DNA of 64,000 nt from Rhizorhabdus histidinilytica (GTDB lineage Bacteria > Pseudomonadota > Alphaproteobacteria > Sphingomonadales > Sphingomonadaceae), in contig NZ_FUYM01000002.1 of NCBI RefSeq assembly GCF_900167915.1, positions 186,001 through 250,000 on the forward strand, in the 5' to 3' direction. The notes below the pieces were generated by a model. That model made no database searches. It saw only the letters and a list, made by a program, of their open reading frames with translations, and was not told the origin of the DNA. The translations under genes were made by a program, and so were the position numbers. This document shows positions 8,247-16,962 of this stretch, piece after piece (the stretch's first letter is position 1; the number at the start of each line of letters is the position of its first letter).

Positions 8247-9437
8247 ATGCAGGACCTGCTCGAACGGCTTCCCGTCATCGACGTCGACGCCCATGAGATG
8301 GCCCCGGCCCATGTCTGGGGCGAGATGTTCGGGCCGCACAGCGCCCGCTTCGCCGAGGTCGCGGCCGACTTCATCCGATCCTTCGGCGCCAACAGCTTCT
8401 GGCGCCCCGGCCTGGCCGATGACGCGGCGATCACCCCGGCCAGCGTGTGGACCGAGAAAGGACCGTCCGCGCCGGGTGCGTTCGACTTCGATCGCCGCCG
8501 CCGGGTGCTCGATGCGATGGGCATCGCCCGCCAGCTCATCTTCCCGTCTGCCGCGCTGCTCGCCTTCGGGCCGCTGACCGGCAGCAGCCTGGCCAGCCTC
8601 GGCCTGCCGATCCCGGCTGGCGAGGAGGGACAGCGCATGCTGCGTGGGGTCGTCGCCGAATATAATGACTGGGTGGTGCGGACGACGATCGCGCCGGGCA
8701 GCCGCTTCCGCCCGGCGGCGCTGCTGTCGGGTGCGACGGTCGACGAGCTGATGGAGCAGGCCGGCGACCTGGTGGCGCGCGGCGCGCGGGCGGTGTGGCT
8801 GCCGACCGGACGCCCGCCCGGCGGCCGATCGCCCGCCGCGCCCGAGCTCGATCCCTTCTGGGCGCTGATGGCGGCCAACGGCGTCGCGGTGACGCTCCAC
8901 CTCGGCACCGATTCCGGCTTCCGGTCGAGCGACGTGTGGAGCCAGGCGCCCGCCTTCGCGGTCGGCAAGGTCGACAGTGTCGAGATCGCCCTCGAACCCT
9001 TCGGCACCACCACCGTCCATATGGGGGCGAGCAACTTCCTCTCGGCGATGGTGCTGGGCGGGGTGTTCGAACGCCACCCGATGCTGCGCTTCGGCGTCAT
9101 CGAACTGGGCGCGACCTGGTTCGGCCCGCTCGCCGAGCATCTCGACCTGTGGGTCGAGCGCATCTACGCGAAGCGCATGGCGAAGGTGCTGTCGATGCCG
9201 CCGTCGGCCTATATGGATCGCAACGTCCGGGTCACGCCCTTCTATTTCGAGCCGGTCGACCTCTATTTCCGCCGCTATCCGCAGCTCAGCCACGCCTGGT
9301 GCTATTCGAGCGACTATCCGCATGTCGAAGGCGGGGTCGACAGCAAGCTCGGCTTCCTGGCGCGGCTGGAACCGCTCGGCGCCGAGACGATCGAGAAATT
9401 CTTCGTCGGCAACGGTGCCTGGCTGGTGCCCGAATGA
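8247..9437 (+). CDS. Amidohydrolase-2 family metal-dependent hydrolase/decarboxylase
   Basis: 396 residues from MQDLLERLPVIDVDAHEM; AGGAAGGGAGGG just upstream fixes this start. The TIM-barrel signatures are VIDVDAHE (residues 10-17), VTLHLGTDSG (about 215), FGVIELGATWFGPLAEHLD (about 290) and YSSDYPHVEG (about 353), which carries the metal/catalytic Asp. The first motif is D-x-H rather than H-x-H, as in the ACMSD/resorcylate-decarboxylase/2-pyrone hydrolase branch. These enzymes hydrolyse lactones or decarboxylate aromatic and conjugated acids. It is the first gene after the repeat and is followed by an SDR 37 bp on, so a catabolic operon is likely. Confidence 0.88.
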   Translation: MQDLLERLPVIDVDAHEMAPAHVWGEMFGPHSARFAEVAADFIRSFGANSFWRPGLADDAAITPASVWTEKGPSAPGAFDFDRRRRVLDAMGIARQLIFPSAALLAFGPLTGSSLASLGLPIPAGEEGQRMLRGVVAEYNDWVVRTTIAPGSRFRPAALLSGATVDELMEQAGDLVARGARAVWLPTGRPPGGRSPAAPELDPFWALMAANGVAVTLHLGTDSGFRSSDVWSQAPAFAVGKVDSVEIALEPFGTTTVHMGASNFLSAMVLGGVFERHPMLRFGVIELGATWFGPLAEHLDLWVERIYAKRMAKVLSMPPSAYMDRNVRVTPFYFEPVDLYFRRYPQLSHAWCYSSDYPHVEGGVDSKLGFLARLEPLGAETIEKFFVGNGAWLVPE

Positions 9438-9474
9438 TGGGGCCGGCTATGCTATCTCCAGTGAAAGGACGGAC

Positions 9475-10263
9475 ATGATCCTCTCCGGCAAGACCGTGAT
9501 GATTTCGGGGGTGGGCCCGGGCATGGGCCGCAAGCTCGCCCTGCTCGCCGCCGCCGAGGGGGCGAAGGTGGCGATCGGATCGCTGCCGTCCGAACAGGCG
9601 TTCATCGACGGCGTCGCCGCCGAGGTGAAGGCGGCGGGCGGCGAATGCATCGCGGTCGGCTGCGACGTCACCGACCAGGCGCAGTGCCACGCCTTCGCCG
9701 CCGCGACGATCGATGCGTTCGGCACGATCGACGGCCTGGTCAACAGCGCCTATGTCCATGGCGGCTGGGACCTGTTCGAGGATGCCGATCTCGACGTCTG
9801 GCGCCGCGCCTTCGAGGTGACCTTTTGGGGCGCGTTGCACATGACCAAGGCGGTGCTCCCCGAGATGAAGCGCCGTCGCGCCGGCGCGGTCGTCAACATC
9901 TCGACCCAGGGCACCGTCCGCGCGTTGCCGCGCCAGGGCGACTATGCCTGTGCCAAGGCCGCGCTCAACGCCGCGACCCGCACCTGCGCGCGCGAGCTGG
10001 GCGAATATGGCATCCGCTTCGTCACCACCCGCATGGGCCGCCTCTTGGGCGTCCCCTATCAGGTGGCGATGGCCGAGCGTGCCAAGGACCAGGGAATCAC
10101 CCTCGACCAGCTGCTCGACGGCGTCCGCGCCGGCATTGCGTTGGGCGTCATTCCACCCGACGAGGAATGCGCCAAGGGCGTCGTCATGTTCCTGTCCGAC
10201 TATGCGTCGATGATCACCGGCGCCGGCATCGACATCAACGGCGGCGAGTATATGTCGCCGTGA
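9475..10263 (+). CDS. Short-chain dehydrogenase/reductase
   Basis: 262 residues from MILSGKTVMISGVGPGMG. AAAGGACG precedes this ATG, while the longer reading frame runs back through the previous gene and is rejected. The classical SDR elements are present: glycine-rich GVGPGMG (about 12-18), NSAYVHGG in the NAG-motif position, and the catalytic Ser in VVNISTQG with YACAK (Tyr157, Lys161). The function is NAD(P)-linked oxidation or reduction of a hydroxyl/keto group, here presumably a pathway intermediate. The last bases overlap the GTG start of the MFS gene. Confidence 0.93.
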   Translation: MILSGKTVMISGVGPGMGRKLALLAAAEGAKVAIGSLPSEQAFIDGVAAEVKAAGGECIAVGCDVTDQAQCHAFAAATIDAFGTIDGLVNSAYVHGGWDLFEDADLDVWRRAFEVTFWGALHMTKAVLPEMKRRRAGAVVNISTQGTVRALPRQGDYACAKAALNAATRTCARELGEYGIRFVTTRMGRLLGVPYQVAMAERAKDQGITLDQLLDGVRAGIALGVIPPDEECAKGVVMFLSDYASMITGAGIDINGGEYMSP

Positions 10264-11495
10264 CGGCGGCCGCCGCCACGACCGGGCAGGAATCGCGCGC
10301 CAGCCATGCAGGGCTGATCGCGATGCTGGCCTTCGTCGTGATGTTCGAGGGTTTCGACCTTAATCTGACCAGCATCATCCTTCCTTACGCCGCCAAGGCG
10401 TTCGGGGTCGGCCCCGCCGATCTCGGCGCGGCGCTGTCGTTCATCGCGCTCGGCGCGATCTGCGCCTATCTCACGCTCCGCCTCGCCGATCGCTTCGGGC
10501 GCAAGCCGGTGTTGGTCCTGTCGTCGATCGGTTTCTCGGTCGGCACGCTGCTGACCGCGCTGGCGCCGGGCCTCGCGAGCTTCACCGCGATCCAGTTCGT
10601 CACCCGGCTGCTGCTCGTCACCCAGGTGGCGAGCGCCTATACGATCGTCAGCGAGACGTTGCCGGCGGCGGTGCGCGGCAAGGCCAACGGCGTGCTCGGC
10701 GCCTGTGCCAGCGTCGGCGCGGCGTTGCCCGCGATGCTCCTCGCGCCGCTCCTCGAAACCGCGCTTGGCTGGCGCGGCCTGTTCCTGGTCGGGGCGATGC
10801 CGCTGCTGGTCGTGCCGCTGCTGATCCGCTTCGTCCGCGAGCCGGCAGTGTTCGTCGCCGACCACGCCGGGGAGACGCGCGGCGGGCCGGTCGCCGAGCT
10901 GCGCCGGCTGTTGCGGCCCGACCTGCGGACGCGGTTCGTCGGGATGAGCCTGCTATGGTTCGCGCTCAACTTCTTCGCGGGGGCGGCGACCTATTTCTTC
11001 ACCTATCACGTCATCGACGAGCGCGGCTGGGCGGCACGCGACATCGCCCTGATCGCACCCTTCGGCCTCGCGGCGGCGGCGGGCGGCTATCTGCTCGCCG
11101 GCTTCTGCATGGACCGGATCGGCCGTCGGACGACCGCGCTCGGCTTCGTCACGCTGTCCGCGCTGTCGGCGGGGCTGATCTACGGCGCGGCGGGCTGGTG
11201 GCCGGTCGCCGCCGGCTGGGTGCTGATGCAGGGCGCTATGGGGGTGTGGATCGTCGGCTTCACGATCAATGCCGAACTGTTCCCGACCGGCATCCGCGCC
11301 ACCGCCAACGGCTGGTGCCATAATCTGATCGGGCGCTGGGGCCTGGTGGTGGCGCCGCTGCTGGTGGGGCAGGTGGCCCGGATCGCCGGGTCGACCGGGG
11401 CCGCCTGCCTGTTGCTGTCGATGGTCGTGCTGATCGCCATCCCGGCGGTGCTGATCCTGCCCGAAACGCGCGGCCGATCGCTGGTGGAGACCTGA
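10260..11495 (+). CDS. MFS transporter, aromatic-acid:H+ symporter-like
   Basis: About 411 residues from a GTG that overlaps the SDR stop by 4 bp (GTGA arrangement). The first membrane segment has EGFDLNLTSIILPYA, the acidic FD-x(n)-P pattern of the AAHS family, and the loop between TM2 and TM3 has DRFGRKPVLVLSS, the MFS signature. About 12 hydrophobic segments follow, with a second-half DRIGRRTTALG loop. It probably takes up an aromatic or carboxylic substrate across the inner membrane for the enzymes encoded upstream. A longer in-frame reading across the SDR gene is an out-of-frame shadow. Confidence 0.9.
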   Translation: MTAAAATTGQESRASHAGLIAMLAFVVMFEGFDLNLTSIILPYAAKAFGVGPADLGAALSFIALGAICAYLTLRLADRFGRKPVLVLSSIGFSVGTLLTALAPGLASFTAIQFVTRLLLVTQVASAYTIVSETLPAAVRGKANGVLGACASVGAALPAMLLAPLLETALGWRGLFLVGAMPLLVVPLLIRFVREPAVFVADHAGETRGGPVAELRRLLRPDLRTRFVGMSLLWFALNFFAGAATYFFTYHVIDERGWAARDIALIAPFGLAAAAGGYLLAGFCMDRIGRRTTALGFVTLSALSAGLIYGAAGWWPVAAGWVLMQGAMGVWIVGFTINAELFPTGIRATANGWCHNLIGRWGLVVAPLLVGQVARIAGSTGAACLLLSMVVLIAIPAVLILPETRGRSLVET

Positions 11496-11590
11496 TCGGG
11501 GCGGCACAAGGCCCCGCCATCCGAGTCATCCACAATTTTCTGTCGCTTCGTGCTTGCCCCGGGCCACCCCCATCCGCCACTAACCCGCGC

Positions 11591-13063
11591 GTGACCGCAC
11601 GAATCGACATGGGCACCAGCGGCCCCGGCCAGTCCGTCCATTTCGACGTCGAGGAGCTTCTCGCCACCCGTCTGCTCGTCCAGGGCAACTCGGGCTCGGG
11701 CAAGTCGCACCTGCTCCGCCGGCTGCTGGAAGGATCGGCCGGTGTCGTCCAACAGGTGGTGATCGATCCCGAGGGAGACTTCGTCACCCTGGCCGATCGC
11801 TTCGGCCACGTCGTCATCCAGGCCTTCGACCATAGCGAGGCGGAGATCATCCGGCTCGCCACCCGCATCCGCGAGCATCGCGTCTCGGTGGTGCTGGCGC
11901 TCGACGAGCTCGAGATCGAGCAGCAGATGCGCTGCGCCGCGACCTTCCTGTCGGCGCTGTTCGATGCGCCGCGCGACCATTGGTATCCGGCGCTGGTCGT
12001 CGTCGACGAGGCGCAGCTCTTCGCCCCCGCCGTCGCCGGCGAGGTGTCCGACGAGGCGCGCCGCGCGTCGCTCGGCGCCATGACGAACCTGATGTGCCGG
12101 GGCCGCAAGCGCGGACTCGCCGGGGTGATCGCCACCCAGCGGCTCGCCAAGCTCGCCAAGAACGTCGCCGCCGAGGCGTCGAACTTCATGATGGGGCGCA
12201 CCTTCCTCGACATCGACATGGCGCGCGCTGCCGACCTGCTGGGTATGGAACGCCGCCAGGCCGAACAGATCCGCGACCTGCCGCGCGGCCAGTTCCTGGC
12301 GCTGGGCCCCGCCGTGTCGCGCCGCCCGATCTCGGTCACCATCGGTTCGGTCGAGACCTCGGCGCGTAGCGGCAGTCCCAAGCTGATGCCGCTCCCCTCG
12401 GCTCCGCCCGAGGACCTGCAGGGCCTGCTCTTCGCCCCGGGCGACGACCTGCCGCCGCCCCCGCCGCCGCCGCGCGCGCCGGTGCCGACCAGCGACGACC
12501 TGCTCCGCGCGATCAGCAAGTCGGGCCCGGTCCTGACCCCGGCCGCGCCGAGCAACGAACCCGCCATGCCTGACGAGGAGCGGGACGCGGTGATCAACCA
12601 GGTGCTGCGCGAGATGTGCGAGGACCCGGAGGCGACCTATCGCCAGCCGGCGGTGCTGTTCCAGGATTTCGGCGTGCGCTGCCGCATGGCGCGGCTGCCG
12701 CAGCATGGGCTCGACCTCGCCGCCTTTCGCCGCCGCCTGGCGATGGCGCGGGCGGGCCTGCCCGACGACCTCGACGAAGGCTGGCTCGACGCGATGGCGA
12801 TCGGCGCGACCCTGCCCGAGGACATGCTCGCCCCCTTCCTGCTGGTCGCCAACGCCGCGCGTGACGGGCGCGAGGCGCCGTCCGACAGCCTGCTGGCCCA
12901 GGTTTACGGCACCCATTCGCAGGGCCGCGTCCGCCGTCTGATCGCCTATATGGAGGAGCAGGGCATCTTCGTCCTGCGCACCGACCTGTCGGGCAAGCGG
13001 TCGATCAACATCCCCCGCCTCGGCTGGACCACCGCCGCGACCCTGCCCGAAGCGGCGGAGTAG
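11591..13063 (+). CDS. HerA-like/DUF87 ATP-binding protein
   Basis: 490 residues from a GTG; an ATG seven codons in is an alternative start. Walker A is GNSGSGKS (residues 32-39), Walker B is VVVDEAQLF (about 136-144), and a sensor-like ATQRLAKLAKN follows near 180. This N-terminal half matches HerA/FtsK-type helicases that usually work in DNA end processing or translocation. A proline run near 287-300 links it to a C-terminal region with LLAQVYGTHSQGRVRRL, possibly a winged-helix domain. No NurA nuclease partner is nearby. The function beyond ATPase/helicase is not assigned. Confidence 0.85.
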   Translation: MTARIDMGTSGPGQSVHFDVEELLATRLLVQGNSGSGKSHLLRRLLEGSAGVVQQVVIDPEGDFVTLADRFGHVVIQAFDHSEAEIIRLATRIREHRVSVVLALDELEIEQQMRCAATFLSALFDAPRDHWYPALVVVDEAQLFAPAVAGEVSDEARRASLGAMTNLMCRGRKRGLAGVIATQRLAKLAKNVAAEASNFMMGRTFLDIDMARAADLLGMERRQAEQIRDLPRGQFLALGPAVSRRPISVTIGSVETSARSGSPKLMPLPSAPPEDLQGLLFAPGDDLPPPPPPPRAPVPTSDDLLRAISKSGPVLTPAAPSNEPAMPDEERDAVINQVLREMCEDPEATYRQPAVLFQDFGVRCRMARLPQHGLDLAAFRRRLAMARAGLPDDLDEGWLDAMAIGATLPEDMLAPFLLVANAARDGREAPSDSLLAQVYGTHSQGRVRRLIAYMEEQGIFVLRTDLSGKRSINIPRLGWTTAATLPEAAE

Positions 13064-13069
13064 GGGCCC

Positions 13070-13702
13070 TCAGGCCGCCGGGAACAGCAGCGGCGGATCG
13101 CCGGGCCGCCACGGATCGGGCCGGACCATCGCGGCCGCGAACAGCGCCGATGCCAGTTGCCGCGCCAGCCAGTCATGGACATGGGGCAAAGGCTGCGCGT
13201 CGAACCAGCCACGGTCGGCTTCCGCGAACTGGCGGACGAAGGGGAAGATCGCCGCGTCGGTCAGGCCGCGCGCGGGACCGTCCAGATGCGAAGCCCGGCC
13301 GAGCCGTTCTTCCAGCACCGCGAGCAGGTCGAGCCCTGCCGCCCGGTGCTCGGCGCGGTCGGAGCCGTGCCGGTCCGGATATTTGTAGCGGTCGAGATGG
13401 TGCTTGAACGGCCCGTCATTGGCGGCGATCAGCGCCGCATCGGCGCGGTCGAGCCAGCCCTCGGGATCGGCCTGCCCGAGCGTCCAGCGCATGATGTCGA
13501 GGCTCTGGTCGATCACCTCGCCGTCGGGCAGGTGCAGCACCGGCACGGTCGCCTTGGGCGATGCCGCGATCAGCGCGGCGGGCTTGGCGGACAGCTTGAC
13601 CTCGCGCAGCTCGCAGACCGTGCCGCTGACCAGCAATGCCAGCCGTGCCCGCATCGCATAGGGGCAGCGGCGAAAGCTGTAGAAGATGGGTCTAGCCGGC
13701 AT
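13070..13702 (-). CDS. Glutathione S-transferase/glutaredoxin-like protein
   Basis: 210 residues from [18 protein letters not shown], which places the thioredoxin-fold active site CPYA at residue 13. The longer frame runs into the neighbouring gene and is not used. The cis-proline segment is [12 protein letters not shown] and the glutathione-contact segment is [10 protein letters not shown]. An all-helical C-terminal domain follows, ending near the stop, which is 6 bp from the convergent HerA-like stop. The start overlaps the 3' end of trhO by 11 bp, so the two probably form one operon. Substrate unknown. Confidence 0.85.
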   Translation of the reverse strand: MPARPIFYSFRRCPYAMRARLALLVSGTVCELREVKLSAKPAALIAASPKATVPVLHLPDGEVIDQSLDIMRWTLGQADPEGWLDRADAALIAANDGPFKHHLDRYKYPDRHGSDRAEHRAAGLDLLAVLEERLGRASHLDGPARGLTDAAIFPFVRQFAEADRGWFDAQPLPHVHDWLARQLASALFAAAMVRPDPWRPGDPPLLFPAA

Positions 13703-14660
13703 CGCGCGGCGCGGTCGTCGCGCCGACATGCGCGACTCCGCGCGCGGCGGCGAGCGTCTCCTGCCGGTGCCGCTCGGCATAGCCGGCACGCTGTTCGTCG
13801 CTGCGCGTGGCGGCGCAGGCGGGGCAGCTCACCCCCTCGACATAGAGCGGCGAGGTGCGATCCTCGGGGCTGACCGGCATCCGGCAGCCATGGCAGAGCG
13901 CGTGGGTGCCGGGCGCGAGGCCGTGGCCGACGGCGACGCGCTGGTCGAAGACGAAGCACTCGCCTCGCCACAGGCTCTGCTCGGGTGGCACGGTCTCCAG
14001 ATATTTAAGGATGCCGCCCTTGAGGTGATAGACCTGCTCGACCCCTTCGGCCTTGAGGAAGGCGGTCGACTTCTCGCAGCGTATCCCGCCGGTGCAGAAC
14101 ATCGCGACCCTGGGTTCCCGGCCGCCCTTGCCGAGCAGCCGTTCCCGCTCGGCCCGGAACCAGGCGGGAAAATCGCGGAAGCTGGCGGTGCCGGGATCGA
14201 TCGCGCCATCAAAGCTGCCGATCGCGACCTCATAATTGTTGCGGGTGTCGATCACGATTGTCGACGGGTCGGAGATCAGCGCGTTCCAGTCCTCCGCCGC
14301 GACATAATGGCCGGTGCCTTCGAGCGGATCGATGTCGGGCTCGCCCATTGTCACGATCTCGCGCTTGTGGCGGACCTTCATCCGGTGGAACGGCATGGTC
14401 GCGGCGCGTGACAGCTTGACGTCGACATCGGCGCAGCCGGGCAGGGTGCGGACATGGGCGATCACCCGCGCGATCGCCGCGTCATCGCCCGCGATCGTGC
14501 CGTTGATCCCCTCCGCCGCGACCAGCAGCGTGCCCTTCACCCCGAGGCCGCAGCACAACCGGGCGAGCGGCGCACGCACCGCCTCGACGTCGGCGAAGCG
14601 CGCGAAACGGTAGAGCGCGGCGACGCAGACGGACGGGGCATCGAGAGGAGGTGATTCCAT
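13692..14660 (-). CDS. trhO: tRNA uridine(34) hydroxylase TrhO (YceA), rhodanese family
   Basis: 322 residues. The N-terminal ferredoxin-like domain contains [17 protein letters not shown], characteristic of YceA/TrhO. A rhodanese domain follows with the active-site loop [11 protein letters not shown] near residues 187-197, carrying the conserved cysteine pair. The C-terminus has CHGCRMPVS and SCPAC, Cys pairs that may bind zinc. TrhO hydroxylates uridine 34 of certain tRNAs in an O2-dependent way, as a step to 5-methoxyuridine derivatives. It overlaps the GST gene downstream. Confidence 0.93.
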   Translation of the reverse strand: MESPPLDAPSVCVAALYRFARFADVEAVRAPLARLCCGLGVKGTLLVAAEGINGTIAGDDAAIARVIAHVRTLPGCADVDVKLSRAATMPFHRMKVRHKREIVTMGEPDIDPLEGTGHYVAAEDWNALISDPSTIVIDTRNNYEVAIGSFDGAIDPGTASFRDFPAWFRAERERLLGKGGREPRVAMFCTGGIRCEKSTAFLKAEGVEQVYHLKGGILKYLETVPPEQSLWRGECFVFDQRVAVGHGLAPGTHALCHGCRMPVSPEDRTSPLYVEGVSCPACAATRSDEQRAGYAERHRQETLAAARGVAHVGATTAPRDAG

Positions 14661-14709
14661 GCCCGGCCCTATGGCGCATCTCCGTCGGCCGAGGCAAATC
14701 GCGATCCGG

Positions 14710-15321
14710 TCAGGCCGGCCCGTCCGATAGCGGCTTGCCGCCCCGCGCGCGCAGGTCCTTGAGCAGCGTCTCCACCGCCCATCGGCAGGCGGTCGCCATC
14801 TGCGCGCCGTCCATGTCCCACTGATCGCGCATCTCCAGCCAGGGCGTGGTGTGCAGCACCTGGAGCATCGCCGTCGCCAGCAGCCGGTCCTCGGGCGGCA
14901 GTTCCTTCACCGCGTCCGCCGTCGCGGAGACATAGGCCGCCCGCCGCCGTTCCTTCTGGGCAAGCCGGACCGCGCGGCCCTGCGGCGTCGCCCGGACGAT
15001 CGTGGCGAGGCCGGCGATCCGGTCGAAGCTTTGGAAGATGGAGAGCATCGACGAGGTCAGCTCCGCCTCGCTGTCCGGGAAGCGGACGGCGGCCCCGCCG
15101 GCCAGGCTCACGACCCGATCCCAGAGCGGTTGCATCAGCGCGTCATGATCGGGGAAATAACGATAGACGGTGCGCCGGGCGACGCCGGTCCGTTCGGCGA
15201 CGCGATCGTGGTTGATGTCGATCCCCTCGCTCAGCAGCGCGATCAGGCTGTCGAGGATGCGGGTGCGGACATCCTCCTTGTGGCGTTCGCGTGCGGATAT
15301 CGGCGGGGAGGCTTCGGTCAT
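14710..15321 (-). CDS. TetR/AcrR family transcriptional regulator
   Basis: 203 residues. The N-terminal helix-turn-helix is clear: [14 protein letters not shown], then [24 protein letters not shown] shortened here to [11 protein letters not shown] (about residues 45-56). The C-terminal ligand domain is divergent. The gene is divergent from a small VOC-like gene, and a perfect inverted repeat GTGTCAA-N7-TTGACAC lies between them. This arrangement is typical of TetR repressors acting on themselves and the neighbour. Effector unknown. Confidence 0.93.
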   Translation of the reverse strand: MTEASPPISARERHKEDVRTRILDSLIALLSEGIDINHDRVAERTGVARRTVYRYFPDHDALMQPLWDRVVSLAGGAAVRFPDSEAELTSSMLSIFQSFDRIAGLATIVRATPQGRAVRLAQKERRRAAYVSATADAVKELPPEDRLLATAMLQVLHTTPWLEMRDQWDMDGAQMATACRWAVETLLKDLRARGGKPLSDGPA

Positions 15322-15349
15322 GGCCTGGCGCTAATATGTGGCACGAAAA

Positions 15350-15370
15350 GTGTCAAATAAGTATTGACAC
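15350..15370. promoter_or_regulatory. Operator candidate for the divergent TetR/VOC pair
   Basis: GTGTCAA (15350-15356) and TTGACAC (15364-15370) are perfect arms around a 7-bp spacer, extended by AAAA and TTTT flanks. Both arms contain a TTGACA-like -35 hexamer reading outward or inward, so binding would block both promoters. It lies 29 bp from the TetR start and 45 bp from the VOC start. Confidence 0.7.
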
Positions 15371-15414
15371 ATTTTATGCCATATTCCATGGGGCGAGCGA
15401 TCAGGGAGACATCC

Positions 15415-15888
15415 ATGCTGTTCCACATGTCGATCGCCGCCGCCGACCCGCGCCACGTCGCCACCGTCCTTGCCGAGCTGATCGGCGGGGAGGCGATGCC
15501 CTTTCCGCCCGTGTCGCGGGACGGCTGGATCGCGCTGGCCGACGACGGCCACGGCACCTCGATCGAGGTCTATCCGGCGGGAACGCTGCTGCGCGAAGCG
15601 GAAGGGGATGCCGACGCCTATGGCGAGCCGGGCGGGCTCGACCGTTTCACTGCCACCCATGGCGCACTAGGCACCGCGCTGGAGATTGAGGAGGTCATGG
15701 CGATCGCCCGCCGCGAGGGCTGGCCGGCCAAATATCGCAAGCGCGGCAACATGTTCGGTGTCGTCGAGTTGTGGATCGAGGGCCGGCAGATGATGGAGAT
15801 CCTCACCCCGTCGATGCAGGCCGAATATCTCGCGACGATGACGCGGGCGCAGTGGGGCGCCCGGCTCGCCTCCGGCGCGCCTCTCTAG
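15415..15888 (+). CDS. Small VOC (glyoxalase/dioxygenase-fold)-like protein
   Basis: 157 residues from MLFHMSIAAADP, preceded by AGGGAG. The beta-alpha-beta-beta-beta layout, an early HMSIAAADP strand and the late segment VVELWIEGRQMMEILTP are consistent with a single-domain VOC fold, but the metal ligands are not obvious. It is probably controlled by the divergent TetR gene. Its stop overlaps the convergent EEP gene stop in a shared CTAG. The function is unassigned; the VOC call is moderate. Confidence 0.65.
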   Translation: MLFHMSIAAADPRHVATVLAELIGGEAMPFPPVSRDGWIALADDGHGTSIEVYPAGTLLREAEGDADAYGEPGGLDRFTATHGALGTALEIEEVMAIARREGWPAKYRKRGNMFGVVELWIEGRQMMEILTPSMQAEYLATMTRAQWGARLASGAPL

Positions 15889-16949
15889 CGGCGGTCACGC
15901 ACCGTGCCGCCGTCGGCCCGCCAGCGCAGCTCATAGGTGACGAGGAAGCCGTCATGGTCCGACAATCGGGGCAGCGCCCCGCCGTCGAACATCGCCTCGA
16001 CCCGGATCGGCCGGATCGCCACCATCGGGCTCGACCGGAAGAGCTGCAGGTCCTGCGTGTCCATCCAGGGTTCGTCGCCGTCCCATGACATCCGCACGTC
16101 GCAGCCATGGTCCGGCGCGACGCACCAGCGATGGACGATCTCCAGCGGCACGTAGCGCGAGAAGTCGGCGAAACGCTCCTCCGACCAGCGCATGTTGAAA
16201 TCGCCGCCGAAGATCAGCGGATAGGCCGGCTCGTTGACCCCGGCGATGAAGCCCGATGCCTCGCGCGACTGGCGCATATGCGCGGCGAGGGCGCGGGGCT
16301 TCGGCGCGCGCGACGCGCCCTGCGAGTTCATGTGGGTGTCGTAGAGCTCGACCGGCACCGGCACGCCGGGCATGTGCAGCAGCGCGCGGACGATGCCCTT
16401 GTTGGCAAGGCAGTCGATCCCCGCGCAGGATCGCAGGCCGTAGGGGTGGAGCTCGATCCCGTCGAGCGGATAGCGCGAGGCGATGGCCAGCCCGCTGCCG
16501 AGCAGCTTGAGCCCGAGCTCGCCCCGTCGGAAGCGCGACTTGCCCGGCAATGGTTCGTCGGTCGCGCGACCCGCAAAGGTCAGCCGCTGCGGGCCCGCGA
16601 CGATCGCAGGATAGCCGCTTGCCGCCACCGCTCGCTTGGCCCTGCCGCTGAACATCTCCTGGAACATCGCCACGTCGGGAGCTTCCCCCCGTTCGCGCAG
16701 CTCGGCGAGCCGGCGGCCGATCTCGCGAAGCTGCGTCTTGCGCCCCTTGCGCGCGGGCCAGCCGAGCCCTTCGATATTGTAGGTCAGCACCGACAGGGTG
16801 GTGCGCATCTCGCCGGGCGTCTCGGCCGCGACGATGGCGGGCGCGGGCGCCTTCGCGGCCGGCAGCACACGGATCGGCGGGGGCGGTGCGCAACCGGCCA
16901 GGGCAGGCAGCAGCAGCAAGCCGGACAGTCGCCCGAGCCACGATGTCAT
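15885..16949 (-). CDS. Endonuclease/exonuclease/phosphatase-family lipoprotein
   Basis: 354 residues from MTSWLGRLSG. This start is preferred because it directly gives a lipoprotein signal peptide with lipobox LAGC (Cys20). The EEP fold is shown by LSVLTYNIEGLG (about 71), VAMFQEMF (about 110), YDTHMNSQG (about 220), FGGDFNMRWSE (about 262) and a C-terminal LSDHDGFLVTYE. Together these give the Mg2+-binding and catalytic His/Asp/Glu set. The substrate could be a nucleic acid, phosphoinositide-like compound or sphingomyelin-type lipid. It lies 13 bp after ftsK on the same strand. Confidence 0.88.
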   Translation of the reverse strand: MTSWLGRLSGLLLLPALAGCAPPPPIRVLPAAKAPAPAIVAAETPGEMRTTLSVLTYNIEGLGWPARKGRKTQLREIGRRLAELRERGEAPDVAMFQEMFSGRAKRAVAASGYPAIVAGPQRLTFAGRATDEPLPGKSRFRRGELGLKLLGSGLAIASRYPLDGIELHPYGLRSCAGIDCLANKGIVRALLHMPGVPVPVELYDTHMNSQGASRAPKPRALAAHMRQSREASGFIAGVNEPAYPLIFGGDFNMRWSEERFADFSRYVPLEIVHRWCVAPDHGCDVRMSWDGDEPWMDTQDLQLFRSSPMVAIRPIRVEAMFDGGALPRLSDHDGFLVTYELRWRADGGTVRDRR

Positions 16950-16962
16950 CGTCGGGATCGTC

